From: Petaurus breviceps papuanus
Lineage: Eukaryota; Chordata; Mammalia; Diprotodontia; Petauridae
DNA: 64,000 bases
Direction: 5' to 3'
Assembly: GCA_028583685.1 (NCBI GenBank)
Contig: JAMXIF010001183.1
Coordinates: 10,364,373 to 10,428,372 of the forward strand
Positions 21,601 through 31,709 of the stretch are shown piece after piece; within the stretch, counting starts at the first letter, position 1, and every line of letters begins with the position of its first letter. The notes beneath the pieces were generated by a model. It was not told the DNA's origin. It saw nothing but the letters and a program-made list of their open reading frames with translations, and did not search any database. Both the position numbers and the translations under genes were made by a program.

Positions 21601-23230
21601 AACTTCTTTCTTATCCATTCTTCTATTCCCATTCCTAAGTATTCCTTTACAGAGAACTTCTTCTCTTTCCCTATTTCTATTTGAATTTTTGCATCTTTTC
21701 ACTTCGTCTGCACTGTGGTCCTATTTGTATCTAGGATCAGAAAGGCACAATTGTGAAGTAAACCAAAGTAACTTTACCCTTTCTTTAAGAAGCCCAATAC
21801 CCTGTTTATAGTAGCTCACTTTCACCCCAGTGGCATCCTTTTGCTGACTTTTGGATACCAAGGGACCCCCCCATTGCAGAGTTCCACTCAGGATGGGATA
21901 ACACACTGATGCTCACTAACTTTCTTTCCCTCCTACCCTTAACTCAACAAATTTATTAGTCTTGGTCCCTATTCCCTTAAGACTCTGCTCTTGGAGGGTT
22001 GAAATGGGTTAAAGTGTGTTTCATACAAAAGTATCTGTCAATATGACAGCTCTTTTCTGGAGATTTAATACTTTAACCTATTTTAAATATAACTATACCC
22101 AAGGTCCTTATATAGAGCAGAGGCAAGAGATAGTTTTGAAGCAGACAAATCACTTCCCCAGATTTATGTCTAGATCTGACCTTTCTCAATTCCTTTCAGA
22201 GCTATCACTAGGAGAGGCCAATTGGGCCTTACCACAGATCACTGAAATTCAGAGGGAACCTATAACACAACTACAGGTTGACATCATCTGAGCTGAGCAC
22301 CTACTTAGTAAGGGTAGTTAGTTAAAGTATGAAGTTACCAGGTGGGCATGATGATCCAGCTCTAGATTCTATGAGCTATTTTAATGGTCCAATGGCCATA
22401 CCCATGTGAGCCACGTGTGCCTTGACCTACCACGGCCTTCTTATTAGTGGCTTTGTGTTTTCCAGGAGATTTTCTGCCCATAGAATTGAGACCATCTATA
22501 CAAGTTGGTTTGGGGTTATATCTCCTATTACTTATATCAGTCACATTTTATGAAGCTTTTCTCAGGTGCCAGAATTTCCAGTTACCTTTCTGTCCTCCCT
22601 TATAGCCAATGCCCTTTCCTTCAATGATTCCTCCCTTCCTCACTGAGCTGCCACTCTTCTCATTGGGCTGAAAGGGTAGTTGGACTGTTACATTTATAAT
22701 AAATATCTGCTTAGTTTAAATGACAGTGGGTTCTCAGGATTGGGAAATGCTTAATTTCCCTAAATGTGTAGAATGAAACTTGGAATTTTGGTAAATCCCA
22801 TTATTGACAAAGTATGTGAGTGAGAACACATATCAATATAAAATATCCTGTAATCAACAGGCACATTGCACCTATTAAAAACAAAACTACTGAGTGAGAT
22901 GGTCCCCCAAATTAAAGAAAACTGCAAAACATCAGTAGAAACAAGAAGCCTCTTCTGATAGGAAATTTTGTGTTGTATCCAATAATAAATTCAATTGCAT
23001 TTTTTAAAAAATGTAGCAACCATATACCTAAAGAAATGTTCTGGGAGCATCTTCCCATGCAGGAACTTATGTCCTAATATTTCTAAGAGTTTTGAAAACA
23101 CTTTGGGGTACTTTATTGTTTTTACTTTTTGTAATAAGTTTCAATACCACTGTCGGGAATGTTGGTGACAGTTCTCAGTCTCTTACACAGATCATTTTTT
23201 TAAACTATAAAGAGATTAAGCATTTTACCT
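21600..23230. other. Single-copy stretch, no gene recognised
   Basis: A 91-codon plus frame at 22016-22291 begins on GTG, not ATG, and is unrecognised. Nothing else stands out over 1.6 kb. Confidence 0.45.
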
Positions 23231-23231
23231 A

Positions 23232-23300
23232 TGCACCAAGTCAACAATCATTTACTGTATACAATAAGCCAGGCATTATGTTATACACTAGACCAGTGCA
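23232..23300 (-). mobile_element. L2 LINE fragment
   Basis: The short text atttactgtatacaataagc, caggcattatgttatacact resembles the reversed L2 end (..tttactatgtgccaggcactgtgctaggc..). Confidence 0.4.
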
Positions 23301-23569
23301 GGTAAGATGGTACTTACTGGAATTGCTGACCTCACCCCTCCAGTTTATTCTTTAAATAAAAGTAGCTTATCTTGTTTCCACAGACAAACCTGCTTTTCTC
23401 TGAATTAAGAGGTACTTGGCAAATTTAGTCATGGCCAACCCAAAGTTTAATCTTCCCAAAGACAATAGATGATCACAGTACTGATGAGAAGTGTCTATTG
23501 TCTTGGAAATAATTACATTTTTGAAATAATAATGTTTTTTTCTTGTCATTTACTTGATACCATGGTCAT

Positions 23570-23678
23570 ATTCCAGGGACTGCTTCATTTTTATCTTTAT
23601 ATCTAACACCTAACATAGCACCTGACATGTAGTAGACACATTTTAGAACCTTAATAAAATGACTGAATGACATTACCA
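23570..23678 (+). mobile_element. L2 LINE 3' end
   Basis: The text acctaacatagcacctgaca, tgtagtagacacattttaga and aataaaatgactgaatgaca is the L2 terminus. Confidence 0.7.
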
Positions 23679-23997
23679 CATTACCAATTACCAATAACTG
23701 ATGTTATCAGTTATTACCAAGACTTATGGGAGACATAGGCCTACAAGCATTTTAAGATCATAAGATAATATGTAATTATCTGGTCTTCCAAACTCTAGAG
23801 ATGCTCAGAAAATTCAATTTGACCAACATGTCAAAGAAAAAGGAGGGGTATATTTGTTTGGATCTACTGCCAAATTTCAATTAGGCTAATCATGACCTGG
23901 GTCCAAGCTTATTTTTGAGATGGATTTAATTAAGACACCTGCTCTGTGTAAAAGTTTGTAGTTTCTTCAGGAAAGGGAGTAGGGGTATAGAGAAAGG

Positions 23998-24165
23998 GTA
24001 AGTTTCATTATTTATAAAACTGAGAGATTGGACTGCTAAGGTCCCTTCCAGTGCTGTGATTACATCTATGTCTATATCTTACAAGTCTTTCCTATTTATC
24101 TGGTACAATGTTGGCCACAGAGGAGCTCAACAAATAATTTTGATTGAGTTATTTCATTGAAGGAA
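23998..24165 (+). mobile_element. CORE-SINE tail, then L2 3' end
   Basis: The first part (gagagattggactgctaagg, tcccttccagtgctgtga) is the L2/CR1-type SINE ending. The second (tggtacaatgttggccacag, aggagctcaacaaataattt) is a short L2 terminus. Confidence 0.5.
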
Positions 24166-24169
24166 AAGT

Positions 24170-25020
24170 ATCACTTTGCCCTAAGGTATTAATACACCTT
24201 GTGGTTTTTATTTTTTATTTTTTTTAGCGCTTTTACTGCCCACTCATGAATGGTCATCCATAAGGTCAAATGGAAAGATATATCACATATATTACTACAA
24301 AGATATATCACAAAAGTTTTAGAATAAGCCCTGGGTGGAGAGAGGGGTTCTATACAAGTGAAGCAAAGGGACCCGAGGATAAGCATCACTAACAAAATCA
24401 TAAAATCTTTAAGGAATAGATTACCTACTGAGGAACTAGGTGAATAGCCCAGTCAGTAAGCTCTTAACTGGGGCCTGAGAGTCAATTGGCTAAGTAAGGC
24501 TCCATATGCATATCAAAACCTCAAACCCTTCTCTCTACCCCCACCCAAGAACAGATGGGAATGTTTTGATAGCTCATCAGATTGTCACATTGCATCTAAA
24601 TAAATTGCTGACAAATTTGCTAAGCACAGTGAATCCTTTAAGAGAGTCACAAGACAACAAATTTATATAGGCTGTAACAATTTAAGAGATACTCTAAAGA
24701 AAAAAAAACATATTTTAGGCTTCCTTTTAACAAGTTAGAAGTGTTAAAACCAAGGGTGGTGAGTGTGGTCTGTTGAGGAGGGGGTAGTCGAAATTGGGTT
24801 AGGAAAAGAGAAATAACATTTCCTCTAGTAAACCTAAGCTACTTAATTCATGAAGGGATTTGATTTCCCTACTTTTATTCCTATATTATAAGACGGCCAC
24901 CTCAAACTATTGATTGTTACAGCAGGATGTTTAAAGACAAATAGAATATAAATACACGCAAATAGACAATCCTATTGCCATGAAACAATTTTCAAGAAAA
25001 ACAATAATATTCCTATTCAT
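24170..25020. other. Single-copy AT-rich stretch
   Basis: A 14-mer aaagatatatcaca is repeated near 24271 and 24299. No gene or named repeat seen. Confidence 0.45.
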
Positions 25021-25026
25021 AAGCTT

Positions 25027-25190
25027 GGTACGGTAGAAAGAGTGCTGGCTCTGGGGTCAAAAGCCTCGGGTTAAATCCTAGCCTTTGATGTTCACGGACT
25101 GTACAGGCCAAGTCACTTAATTTCCCCAGACCTTAGCTTCCTCACCTATACAATGAGATGTCCTCCTAGGACCCCTCTACGGCAAGGGTG
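25027..25190 (+). mobile_element. CORE-SINE head and core
   Basis: Head ggtacggtagaaagagtgct, ctggctctggggtcaaaagc, core caggccaagtcacttaattt. A MAR1 copy on the other strand follows directly. Confidence 0.7.
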
Positions 25191-25191
25191 G

Positions 25192-25424
25192 TGTTGTCAT
25201 TGTTATTCAGTTGTGTCCACTCTTTGTGACCCATTGTGGGGTTTTCTTGGCAAAGATGCTAGAGTGGTTTTCCATTTCCTTCTCCAGTTCATTTTCCAGA
25301 TGAGGAAACTGAGGCAAATAGGGTTAACTGACTGGCCCAGGGTCACACAGCTGGTAAGTGTCTGAGGCCTGATTTGAACTCAAAAAGATGAGCTTTCCTG
25401 ACTCCAGACAAGATGCTCTATCCA
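25192..25424 (-). mobile_element. MAR1 SINE
   Basis: The reversed BovB-like end (gttattcagttgtgtccact), ggggttttcttggcaaagat, gatgaggaaactgaggcaaa, the CORE (ggcccagggtcacacagctg) and a head that stops at gatgctctatcc. Confidence 0.93.
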
Positions 25425-25574
25425 AAAATGATATATCTTTTTTGGGGGAGAGGGAGAGGAGATACTCACTAGTACCTTAGTGGAAAGTAAATAAATTACA
25501 TTCCTTAAATCTAACCATTTATAGTGCTGAGAATAGTCTCAAAATAGTAGATGGGTTATTTGATAGAAAACTCC

Positions 25575-25770
25575 TGTTAATTTCTTAAAATCCTATAATA
25601 TCAGAATTAAGAAGGAAGATCCTAGCTATTTCCCCTCACATTATATGAAGAAAGTAAGGTTAATTTCCTAAAAGGGATTAAATGATTTGCCCAAATTCTT
25701 ATCTAACTAGTGGCAGAGACAGGATTTAAATTTAGGTGTACAGATCCCTAAATCACTGCTATTTCCCATA
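25575..25770 (-). mobile_element. MIR3-like element
   Basis: The text cagaattaagaaggaagatc, gattaaatgatttgcccaaa and tagtggcagagacaggattt is reversed MIR3, diverged. Confidence 0.55.
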
Positions 25771-25771
25771 A

Positions 25772-26125
25772 TCACAGGTAGGAAGGGACCTCAGCTGCTA
25801 TTCAGTTCAATCCTGACCTTAACCAGAACATCCGAACAAGTAGTCATCCAACCTTTGGAAGAAAGGGACCTTTGGTGACATGGAACCCAACATTCTCAAG
25901 GAAGCTTTTCCTTCCTTTGGATATCTATAATTATTAGGAAGATGGGCCTTACATCAAGCCTAAAGTAAATTAATAAATTTCTCTGCAACTCATACCCATT
26001 GCTCCTAGTTCTATCTGGAATCAACTAGAACAAGTCAAATCCATTTGCCCTCATGACAATCCTCCAAATACTTGAAGAAAGTTATGATCCTCCCCCACTA
26101 TGTCTTTTTTTCTCCTCCAGGTTAA
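25772..26125 (-). mobile_element. CR1/L3 LINE 3' part
   Basis: Reversed CR1-clade landmarks: ggtaggaagggacctcagct, agtagtcatccaacctttgg, ttacatcaagcctaaagtaa, cccattgctcctagttctat, aaatacttgaagaaagttat and ttctcctccaggttaaa. Confidence 0.8.
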
Positions 26126-26660
26126 AAATTTATTTTTTTTCTTTTTTAAATTTTTATTTCATTTATTTTATTATATTCCCTATTTCTTTTAACTACTCTG
26201 CATAGTTCTCTAACAAATAACTTCCACAAAGCTCCCTAACCTCACCCCTAAGACTGAAATGTGAATCCCTTACAAAGTAGGAAGAAAAGAAGAAAGACAT
26301 ATAGTGATTACTCTATTGATTGGTTAGGATTATAATTTTGTTCCTCAAACTGCTTGTCCACTGCGCCATGGAGGTTGTACCCTTACCATCCAGAAGAGGA
26401 GAGTGAACAATTTGCTGATGTCACTGAGTGGCTTTTTATAATGGAAAAGCAAAGCCCTTCCCCCATTTAATTTATCCAAACTTACATACCATACAGTTAG
26501 ACATACAGACAAACCATACGGTTAGTTCAAAGCATGACAGAGGGCATTATAAAGGAATCTAAAGATGCACAGGATGTGGTAAATGAATTAGTTCAGTAAT
26601 GGTGGAGACTTTTCTGGCTTGGGGTTAGCAGTCAGGACTTCTATGGGACAAATCCAGAGA
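26126..26660. other. AT-rich then mixed sequence, unrecognised
   Basis: Starts with a T-rich stretch to about 26190. No repeat or gene identified. Confidence 0.4.
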
Positions 26661-26667
26661 CGGCATG

Positions 26668-26912
26668 AGAGAGAGACAGACAGACAGACAGAAAGACAGA
26701 CAAAGAGACAGAGACAGACAGAGAAACAGAGACAGACAGAAAGAAACAGAGAGAAACACAGAGACAGAGAGAAAGACAAACAAAGAGACAGAGAGACAGA
26801 GACAGACAGAGAAACAGAGACAGAGAGACAGACAGAGAAACAGAGACAGAAACAGAGAGAAACACGGAGACAGAGAGAAAGAAAAAGAGATAAAAACAGA
26901 CAGAGAAAAGAG
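26668..26912. repeat. Polypurine microsatellite (AGAC/ACAG)n
   Basis: About 245 bases of gacaga, agaaacag and agagac units. Frames of up to 137 codons on both strands are translations of this tract, not genes. Confidence 0.97.
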
Positions 26913-27229
26913 GATTTTCCAGTAGTCCAGAAACTGGGACACAATTCTTTTGGGTGCTTTGTAGGTCACCCAAATGAGTAAGAAAGTTTGAAAAACAATA
27001 CATAATATGGACATGACTGGAGATGTATGCAGCTTCATATAGGAAGTTTGACTTTGCAGATAGCTTACTTACACTGACTGGACAGACAGTTTTTCAGTGG
27101 GTGAGAAGACAAACCCAAAAACAGTATAACCAGGCCCTAGAAACAGAATAGCCTAAAGCTCAAGACTGACCAGTGGCAGAGTCAATAACCCAAATTCAAG
27201 GTGAAGCACTTCATTGACATCATTACAGA

Positions 27230-27376
27230 AGCATAAAATTTTAGAGCTGAAAGGGACATGTGCAGCCGTCTAGTCCAATGCATATAAAAAGCATCCTTCC
27301 AACTTCTTAAAGACCTCCAATAATGGAGAACTCTGTTGCCTCCTAAGCTAGCTCATTCCACTTTTGAGCAGCTCTT
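27230..27376 (-). mobile_element. CR1/L3 LINE, first part (split by MAR1)
   Basis: Landmarks: ttttagagctgaaagggaca, gtctagtccaatgcatataa, agacctccaataatggagaa, tgttgcctcctaagctagct, cattccacttttgagcagct. Confidence 0.85.
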
Positions 27377-27620
27377 GTACAGTAGTTTTAGTTGTGTCTG
27401 ACTCTTCATGACCCAATTTGGGGGTTTCTTGGCAAAGATAATGGATTGGTTTGCCATTTCCTTCTCCAACTCATTTTACAGATGAGGAAACTGAGGCAGG
27501 CAGGGTTAAGTGACTTGCCCAGGGTCACACAGCTAGTGCCCGAGGCCAGATTTGAACTCACAGAGATGAGCCTTCCTGACTTCAGGCCCAGCTCTCTATG
27601 CACTATGGTGCCACCTAGCT
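27377..27620 (-). mobile_element. MAR1 SINE inside the CR1/L3 copy
   Basis: A full MAR1: ttttagttgtgtctgactct, gggtttcttggcaaagataa, gatgaggaaactgaggcagg, the CORE gacttgcccagggtcacaca, and the head ctatgcactatggtgccacc. The 6-mer agctct occurs on both sides of the insert. Confidence 0.93.
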
Positions 27621-27910
27621 CTAAGCTTCTTCAGTAGCTCTACCTATCAGGTAACATTTCCTTAAAACAACCCTACCCCTTTGCAACTCCTACCCCACTG
27701 GTGCCAGTTCTGCCCTCTGGAGACAGAAAAAGACTAGCCTCTTCTGCAGACACTTAAAGGCAACTCTCCTGTTGCCCCTGAGTGTTCTCTTCTTAAAGCT
27801 AAACACTACTAATTCCTTCTACCAATACGTCCACGTCATGGATTCAAGGGCCCTTTCCTGTCCTGGTTTCCTCCCTGGGAAACTCTCCAGCAAACAGCTA
27901 AGTACTTTAA
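27621..27910 (-). mobile_element. CR1/L3 LINE, second part
   Basis: Resumes the interrupted LINE: agtagctctacctatcaggt, ccagttctgccctctggaga, ttctgcagacacttaaaggc, tttcctgtcctggtttcctc. Confidence 0.7.
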
Positions 27911-27959
27911 CTCTGCATTCCACTCTTACTTTTCATTTCAGTTTCCCCACTACTTCTTC

Positions 27960-28490
27960 ATAGTAACCCCAACTTCACCAGAATCCCAAAAGACAACAAC
28001 CTTCCCTGAAACAGCTGGTTGATGAGCATTTTCTAAAAGATATAATATTCTAAATAGCTCGTGTATGAAATATTATCTTTCCTCTTCCCCCCAGATAGAG
28101 TAATGTTAACCAGTAATAGTTTTTAACAAAATGCAACCAAAATACCCCACTCTGAAACACCTTTGGGTTTGCCATATCAGAAAGGGGCCTTTTTCAAATG
28201 TCAACATTTTGAAGCTGTGTAATAATGCAGCCTTGAGGTTCCCATGGCAACAGGTCCCATTTCCTAGGTGACAGGGATCTTATGATGTCACCAATGAGCT
28301 AAACTAACTTAAGAAACCAATGGACTTTCCCTTCCTGGCTGTATCACCTGACTTCTCCCTAAAGTGGTTCTTGGAGTTTTCCCAGGACCAATGTACCTCA
28401 CACAGCTTAATGCAGTACACCAGGGAGGCTCTTTTGAAATCACAGATTATTCCTATAACTCTAACATTTAAGCACTCAGAGAGCACCTTT
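27960..28490. other. Single-copy block with promoter-like motifs
   Basis: No repeat recognised. It holds the motif cluster at 28238-28321. Frames are short (60-63 codons) on both strands. Confidence 0.45.
28238..28321. promoter_or_regulatory. Cluster of RFX-, CRE- and CCAAT-like sites
   Basis: gttcccatggcaac (28238-28251) differs by one base from the palindromic RFX X-box GTTGCCATGGCAAC. tgatgtca (28283-28290) is one base from the CRE TGACGTCA. CCAAT boxes lie at 28291-28295 and 28317-28321. RFX, CREB and NF-Y sites in a row are known from MHC class II and some ciliary promoters. No gene is visible here, and function is inference. Confidence 0.3.
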
Positions 28491-28494
28491 TATC

Positions 28495-28620
28495 TTCAGA
28501 ACACTTTCTAAACATTACCCGGGTTATTCCTCTCGACAGCCCAAAGAGATTTTTACACAGCTGTGTAACAGATGCCCATAATGAAACTCTGTGAGTTGGG
28601 GAAAAAGAAATGTGCACTGG
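28495..28620 (-). mobile_element. Possible MIR fragment
   Basis: The text gaacactttctaaacattac and cctctcgacagcccaaagag has the layout of a reversed MIR 3' end. Weak. Confidence 0.3.
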
Positions 28621-28732
28621 TTGCACAAAAGCAGAGAGGGGAGGGGTCAAGATGGAAGATGCCCAGGGAAGATGTCACCAATTGAAAGCAGCAGCAAACA
28701 TTTGGAAGGAAGAAGAAAGTACTCTTATGTGA

Positions 28733-28925
28733 GAAAGCATGATGTAATGGAAAGAGTTCGGGATCTGGGTTCAGATAAGATCTGGGTTCAAATCCAGATT
28801 CTGCCACTTGCTGCTTGTGTGACCTTGGACAAATCACTTGACCTCTCTTGGCCTCAGATCCTTCATTGTTAAATTTTAGCAGCTGGGCTAGATGACTTCA
28901 AGGAGGTCTTTCCAGCCCACTCAAG
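28733..28925 (+). mobile_element. CORE-SINE with L2/CR1-type tail
   Basis: Head gaaagcatgatgtaatggaa, tctgggttcaaatccagatt, CORE gtgaccttggacaaatcact and the ending gggctagatgacttcaagga, ggtctttccagccc. A short direct duplication (gatctgggttcaga / gatctgggttcaaa) sits in the head. Confidence 0.85.
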
Positions 28926-29129
28926 TCAGTCTTTATTCCATCCAGCAAAGTAGTTTCCATGAAACAGCACAGATGGTTTACATTCATTTCATCTCTAATT
29001 TCTTAGTACATTTAGTGAATCTGCTATCTAGAGTAGAAATATAGAAATGTGTAATGAACAGTTTCAGGACTGTGGGGATATTGAAACTCCATCTGAAGTA
29101 TCTTAATCAGAAATAAAAAAAAGGGACTC

Positions 29130-29200
29130 CATGTCTCCTTTGGGTTCTGTGCAATAGTATCTCACACATAGTAAATGTTTAATAAATGACCAATGACTGA
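29130..29200 (+). mobile_element. L2 LINE 3' end
   Basis: The text ttctgtgcaatagtatctca and cacatagtaaatgtttaata, ending in aatgaccaatgactga, is the L2 terminus. The duplicated segment starts right after it. Confidence 0.65.
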
Positions 29201-29427
29201 TTGGTTTATTCCCCAAGGATTTGTTTTTGGGTGGTGGAGATACTATAGACCTGATTTGAGGACAAAAGAGGGCTTTGGGTGCAGTATTGACCTCTCAAGT
29301 CTGCAAACAAATTCCATGAGACAATCCTCAATCTTGAGGAATTTACTGTTTAGTGAGGAGACAATACCTTCAGTTCATAAAACCAGCTCAGAATGAGATA
29401 TATCACAATAGAGTTATGGCTACTATA
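29201..29427 (-). repeat. Duplicated L2-derived segment, copy 1
   Basis: Matches 31475-31702 at about 87% by eye, more than 90% in the last 130 bases. Part of it (gaggaatttactgtttagtg, aggagacaatacc) looks like reversed L2. See the finding on this pair. Confidence 0.85.
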
Positions 29428-29439
29428 TCCTCCTATCCC

Positions 29440-30785
29440 CAAACTGACATATATGGCTTGACAAGGAGTTTGTTATTGATTGATGTTGTCAAGTAATTGC
29501 ATAGGTTTCTTTCTATATTGGTGGACAGAGAGTTCTGATCATAAATATGACCACTAAAAAATGTCATGGTTGACTATAAGTCACCATATACCCCATGCAT
29601 AGCTACCGATGCACATACCCTGGACTAGTATTTCAGTGGTCATTTTTTTTTTTAACCAAAATTCATGAACCAAGATTCATCAGGATACACACACTTGTGC
29701 TGTATCCAATTACGCACAACACCGTGGTATTCAATTCAGTGGTCCAGGAATATTTCCTGCTATATTTTCCACAAGTCAAAAGGGCTCTCTCCATGTTGGT
29801 TGCAAGCCTAGTCAGTCTTTCAGAGTTATCCCTGCTGTCTATGAAACTCACAGCTTCTTGGCCCTTCTCTTCTCATGTATCATAATCTGATGACTCAGCA
29901 TGTCCAAACTCTTTGGTTTAAATACAGGAATGACTACAACTGCACCTTTGAAACTGCAACTGTGGTTTCTCATTTCTATTTTTGACCATGTTTTTGAAAA
30001 TCCTCAGATCTAAGGTCTCAGATCTAACCCTCAAGGCAAAAAATGCCATTTCAAAAGACAGGTGGATCTGAACACCACTTTCTTGATATAACTTCAGTTA
30101 CATTTAAGTGGTCTATGTTGAAGATTAAATTAAGAAAATAAACAATAATATTCAATGGAAAGCTACATGTGTACAGTGTGGTTGAGTGAGCATTGCTATG
30201 GGAACATTAATTTTGGAATGTATAATTATTCTGCTTAAATATACAAGAAAAATGTCATTAGCAATTGTGTTGGAACCAAAGCCAATTCCTGATTTGCAAG
30301 CTGTTGATCCAAAAGTGTGTCCATGCAAAAGTTGCCAGAACTACAAAAGGTAAAATATCTGTGCTAATATCACAAAAAGCCAGGACCTAATTCTATTCTT
30401 GATTTCAACCTCTACTTTTTTTCTCTCTCTGCAACTGGGTTAGTGAGGACCAGTGTTGAAAACTGGAATTTAAGGTCAAGCCTAATTGCTGGCTATGTCT
30501 TAGATGGTAACAGAGCAGCTAAAACTAACGATAAGAACAAGAAAGCAGCAGCACGAACCACTCCTTTCTGTAGCTCCCTTCTCTCACCTTGAGCACAGCT
30601 CCCGGATAGTCAGATTGTAAACTGAGAATCATCTTCTCTGGCACACTAACATTTTTTTTGCTTGTGTTAAATTGTTAGATAAGTCTAACTTGGCCCTGTA
30701 ACTCATCAAAGAGGAAGTTAGAGTAGTATTATAAGGAAATTCCGGTTTTACACGCCAAATACAAACATTGCTCTTGTTCTGTTCC
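29440..30785. other. Single-copy stretch
   Basis: Overlapping 96- and 62-codon frames on opposite strands at 29595-29885 are unrecognised. It also holds the short Cys-rich frame at 30252. No repeat family seen. Confidence 0.45.
30252..30353 (+). other. Candidate short exon or micro-frame, Cys-containing
   Basis: An ATG at 30252 opens 33 codons that end ..VCPCKSCQNYKR. The last codon and stop overlap a donor-like site aaaag|gtaaaat (cut after 30349), so the frame could continue by splicing. AG acceptor-like dinucleotides lie just upstream (30246-30247). I do not recognise the peptide. It may be chance. Confidence 0.15.
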
Positions 30786-30792
30786 TTTATTT

Positions 30793-30959
30793 TCTGTCTG
30801 TCTGTCTGTCTGTCTACCTATCTATCTATGTATCTCTCTATCTATCTATGTATCTCTCTCTTTCTGTGTCTGTCTGTCTATTATCTATCTCTCTATTTCT
30901 CTATCAGTCTATCTCTCTATCTGTCTGTCTGTGTCTGTCTATCTATCTATCTCTGTCTG

Positions 30960-31002
<43 letters not shown>

Positions 31003-31013
31003 CTCTGTCTGTG

Positions 31014-31066
<53 letters not shown>

Positions 31067-31072
31067 TTATAA
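30793..31072. repeat. Microsatellite (TCTG)n(TCTA)n
   Basis: About 280 bases of TCTG, TCTA and TCTC units in alternating blocks. The long Ser-Leu-Tyr-Ile frames through it are artefacts. Confidence 0.97.
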
Positions 31073-31079
31073 TAGATTT

Positions 31080-31470
31080 GGTCAGCAAACTGTTTCTAGA
31101 AGGATACATACCATTTCCTCAGCTACAAGTGTGGGGGCTAGGGAAAGGAACCTTACTCCTACAGTCATCCCAGGTTGGCCATTCCATTAGATGCCTCACT
31201 TTAGTTGAGCTAGCCACAAACTTTAGGAATCTGTTCCCACTGGGTCTCATGAAGAAAGACATCTCTCTATGGTCTTTCAAGATATTTTCTTCTTGGGCTT
31301 TAAGCCTAACATTACTTTTGCCCTTTAAATGACTTCAGTGCTCTCTATCTCTTAGAAGTCCTCTCTCTCATTTTCCAGATTTTTTTTCTATTTCTGGTGG
31401 GTTTATCAAAAGCAAAAAAAATAATAATGTTATTATTTAGATTGCAATAACTGAATCTGCTGATTGATGA
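31080..31470. other. Single-copy stretch between microsatellite and duplication
   Basis: No repeat or gene recognised. Confidence 0.4.
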
Positions 31471-31474
31471 TTTA

Positions 31475-31702
31475 TTGGTTTATTCTCTAAGGTTCTGTTG
31501 TTGGGTGCTAGAGGTGCTACAGATCTGATTCTAAGACAAAAAAGGGTTTTGGATACAGTACTGGGCTCTGAAGTCTGCAAACAAATTCTATGACACAATC
31601 CTCAGTCTTGAGGAACTTACTATTTAGTGAGGGAGACAATACCTTCAGTTCATAAAACTAGCTCAGAATGAGATATATCAGATTAGAGTTATGGCTACTA
31701 TA
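31475..31702 (-). repeat. Duplicated L2-derived segment, copy 2
   Basis: Partner of 29201-29427, same orientation, offset 2274 bases. Shared landmarks: agtctgcaaacaaattc, gagacaataccttcagttca, gctcagaatgagatatatca, gagttatggctactata. Confidence 0.85.
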
Positions 31703-31709
31703 AAAGAGC

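Noticed and set aside
22016-22291. 91-codon plus-strand frame
   Set aside because: It opens on GTG, is unrecognised and falls within chance length.
23092-23355. 87-codon frame whose first residues look like a signal peptide, resembling a receptor leader
   Set aside because: It opens on TTG, has no in-frame ATG upstream nearby, and its later part overlaps an L2 fragment. No domain follows.
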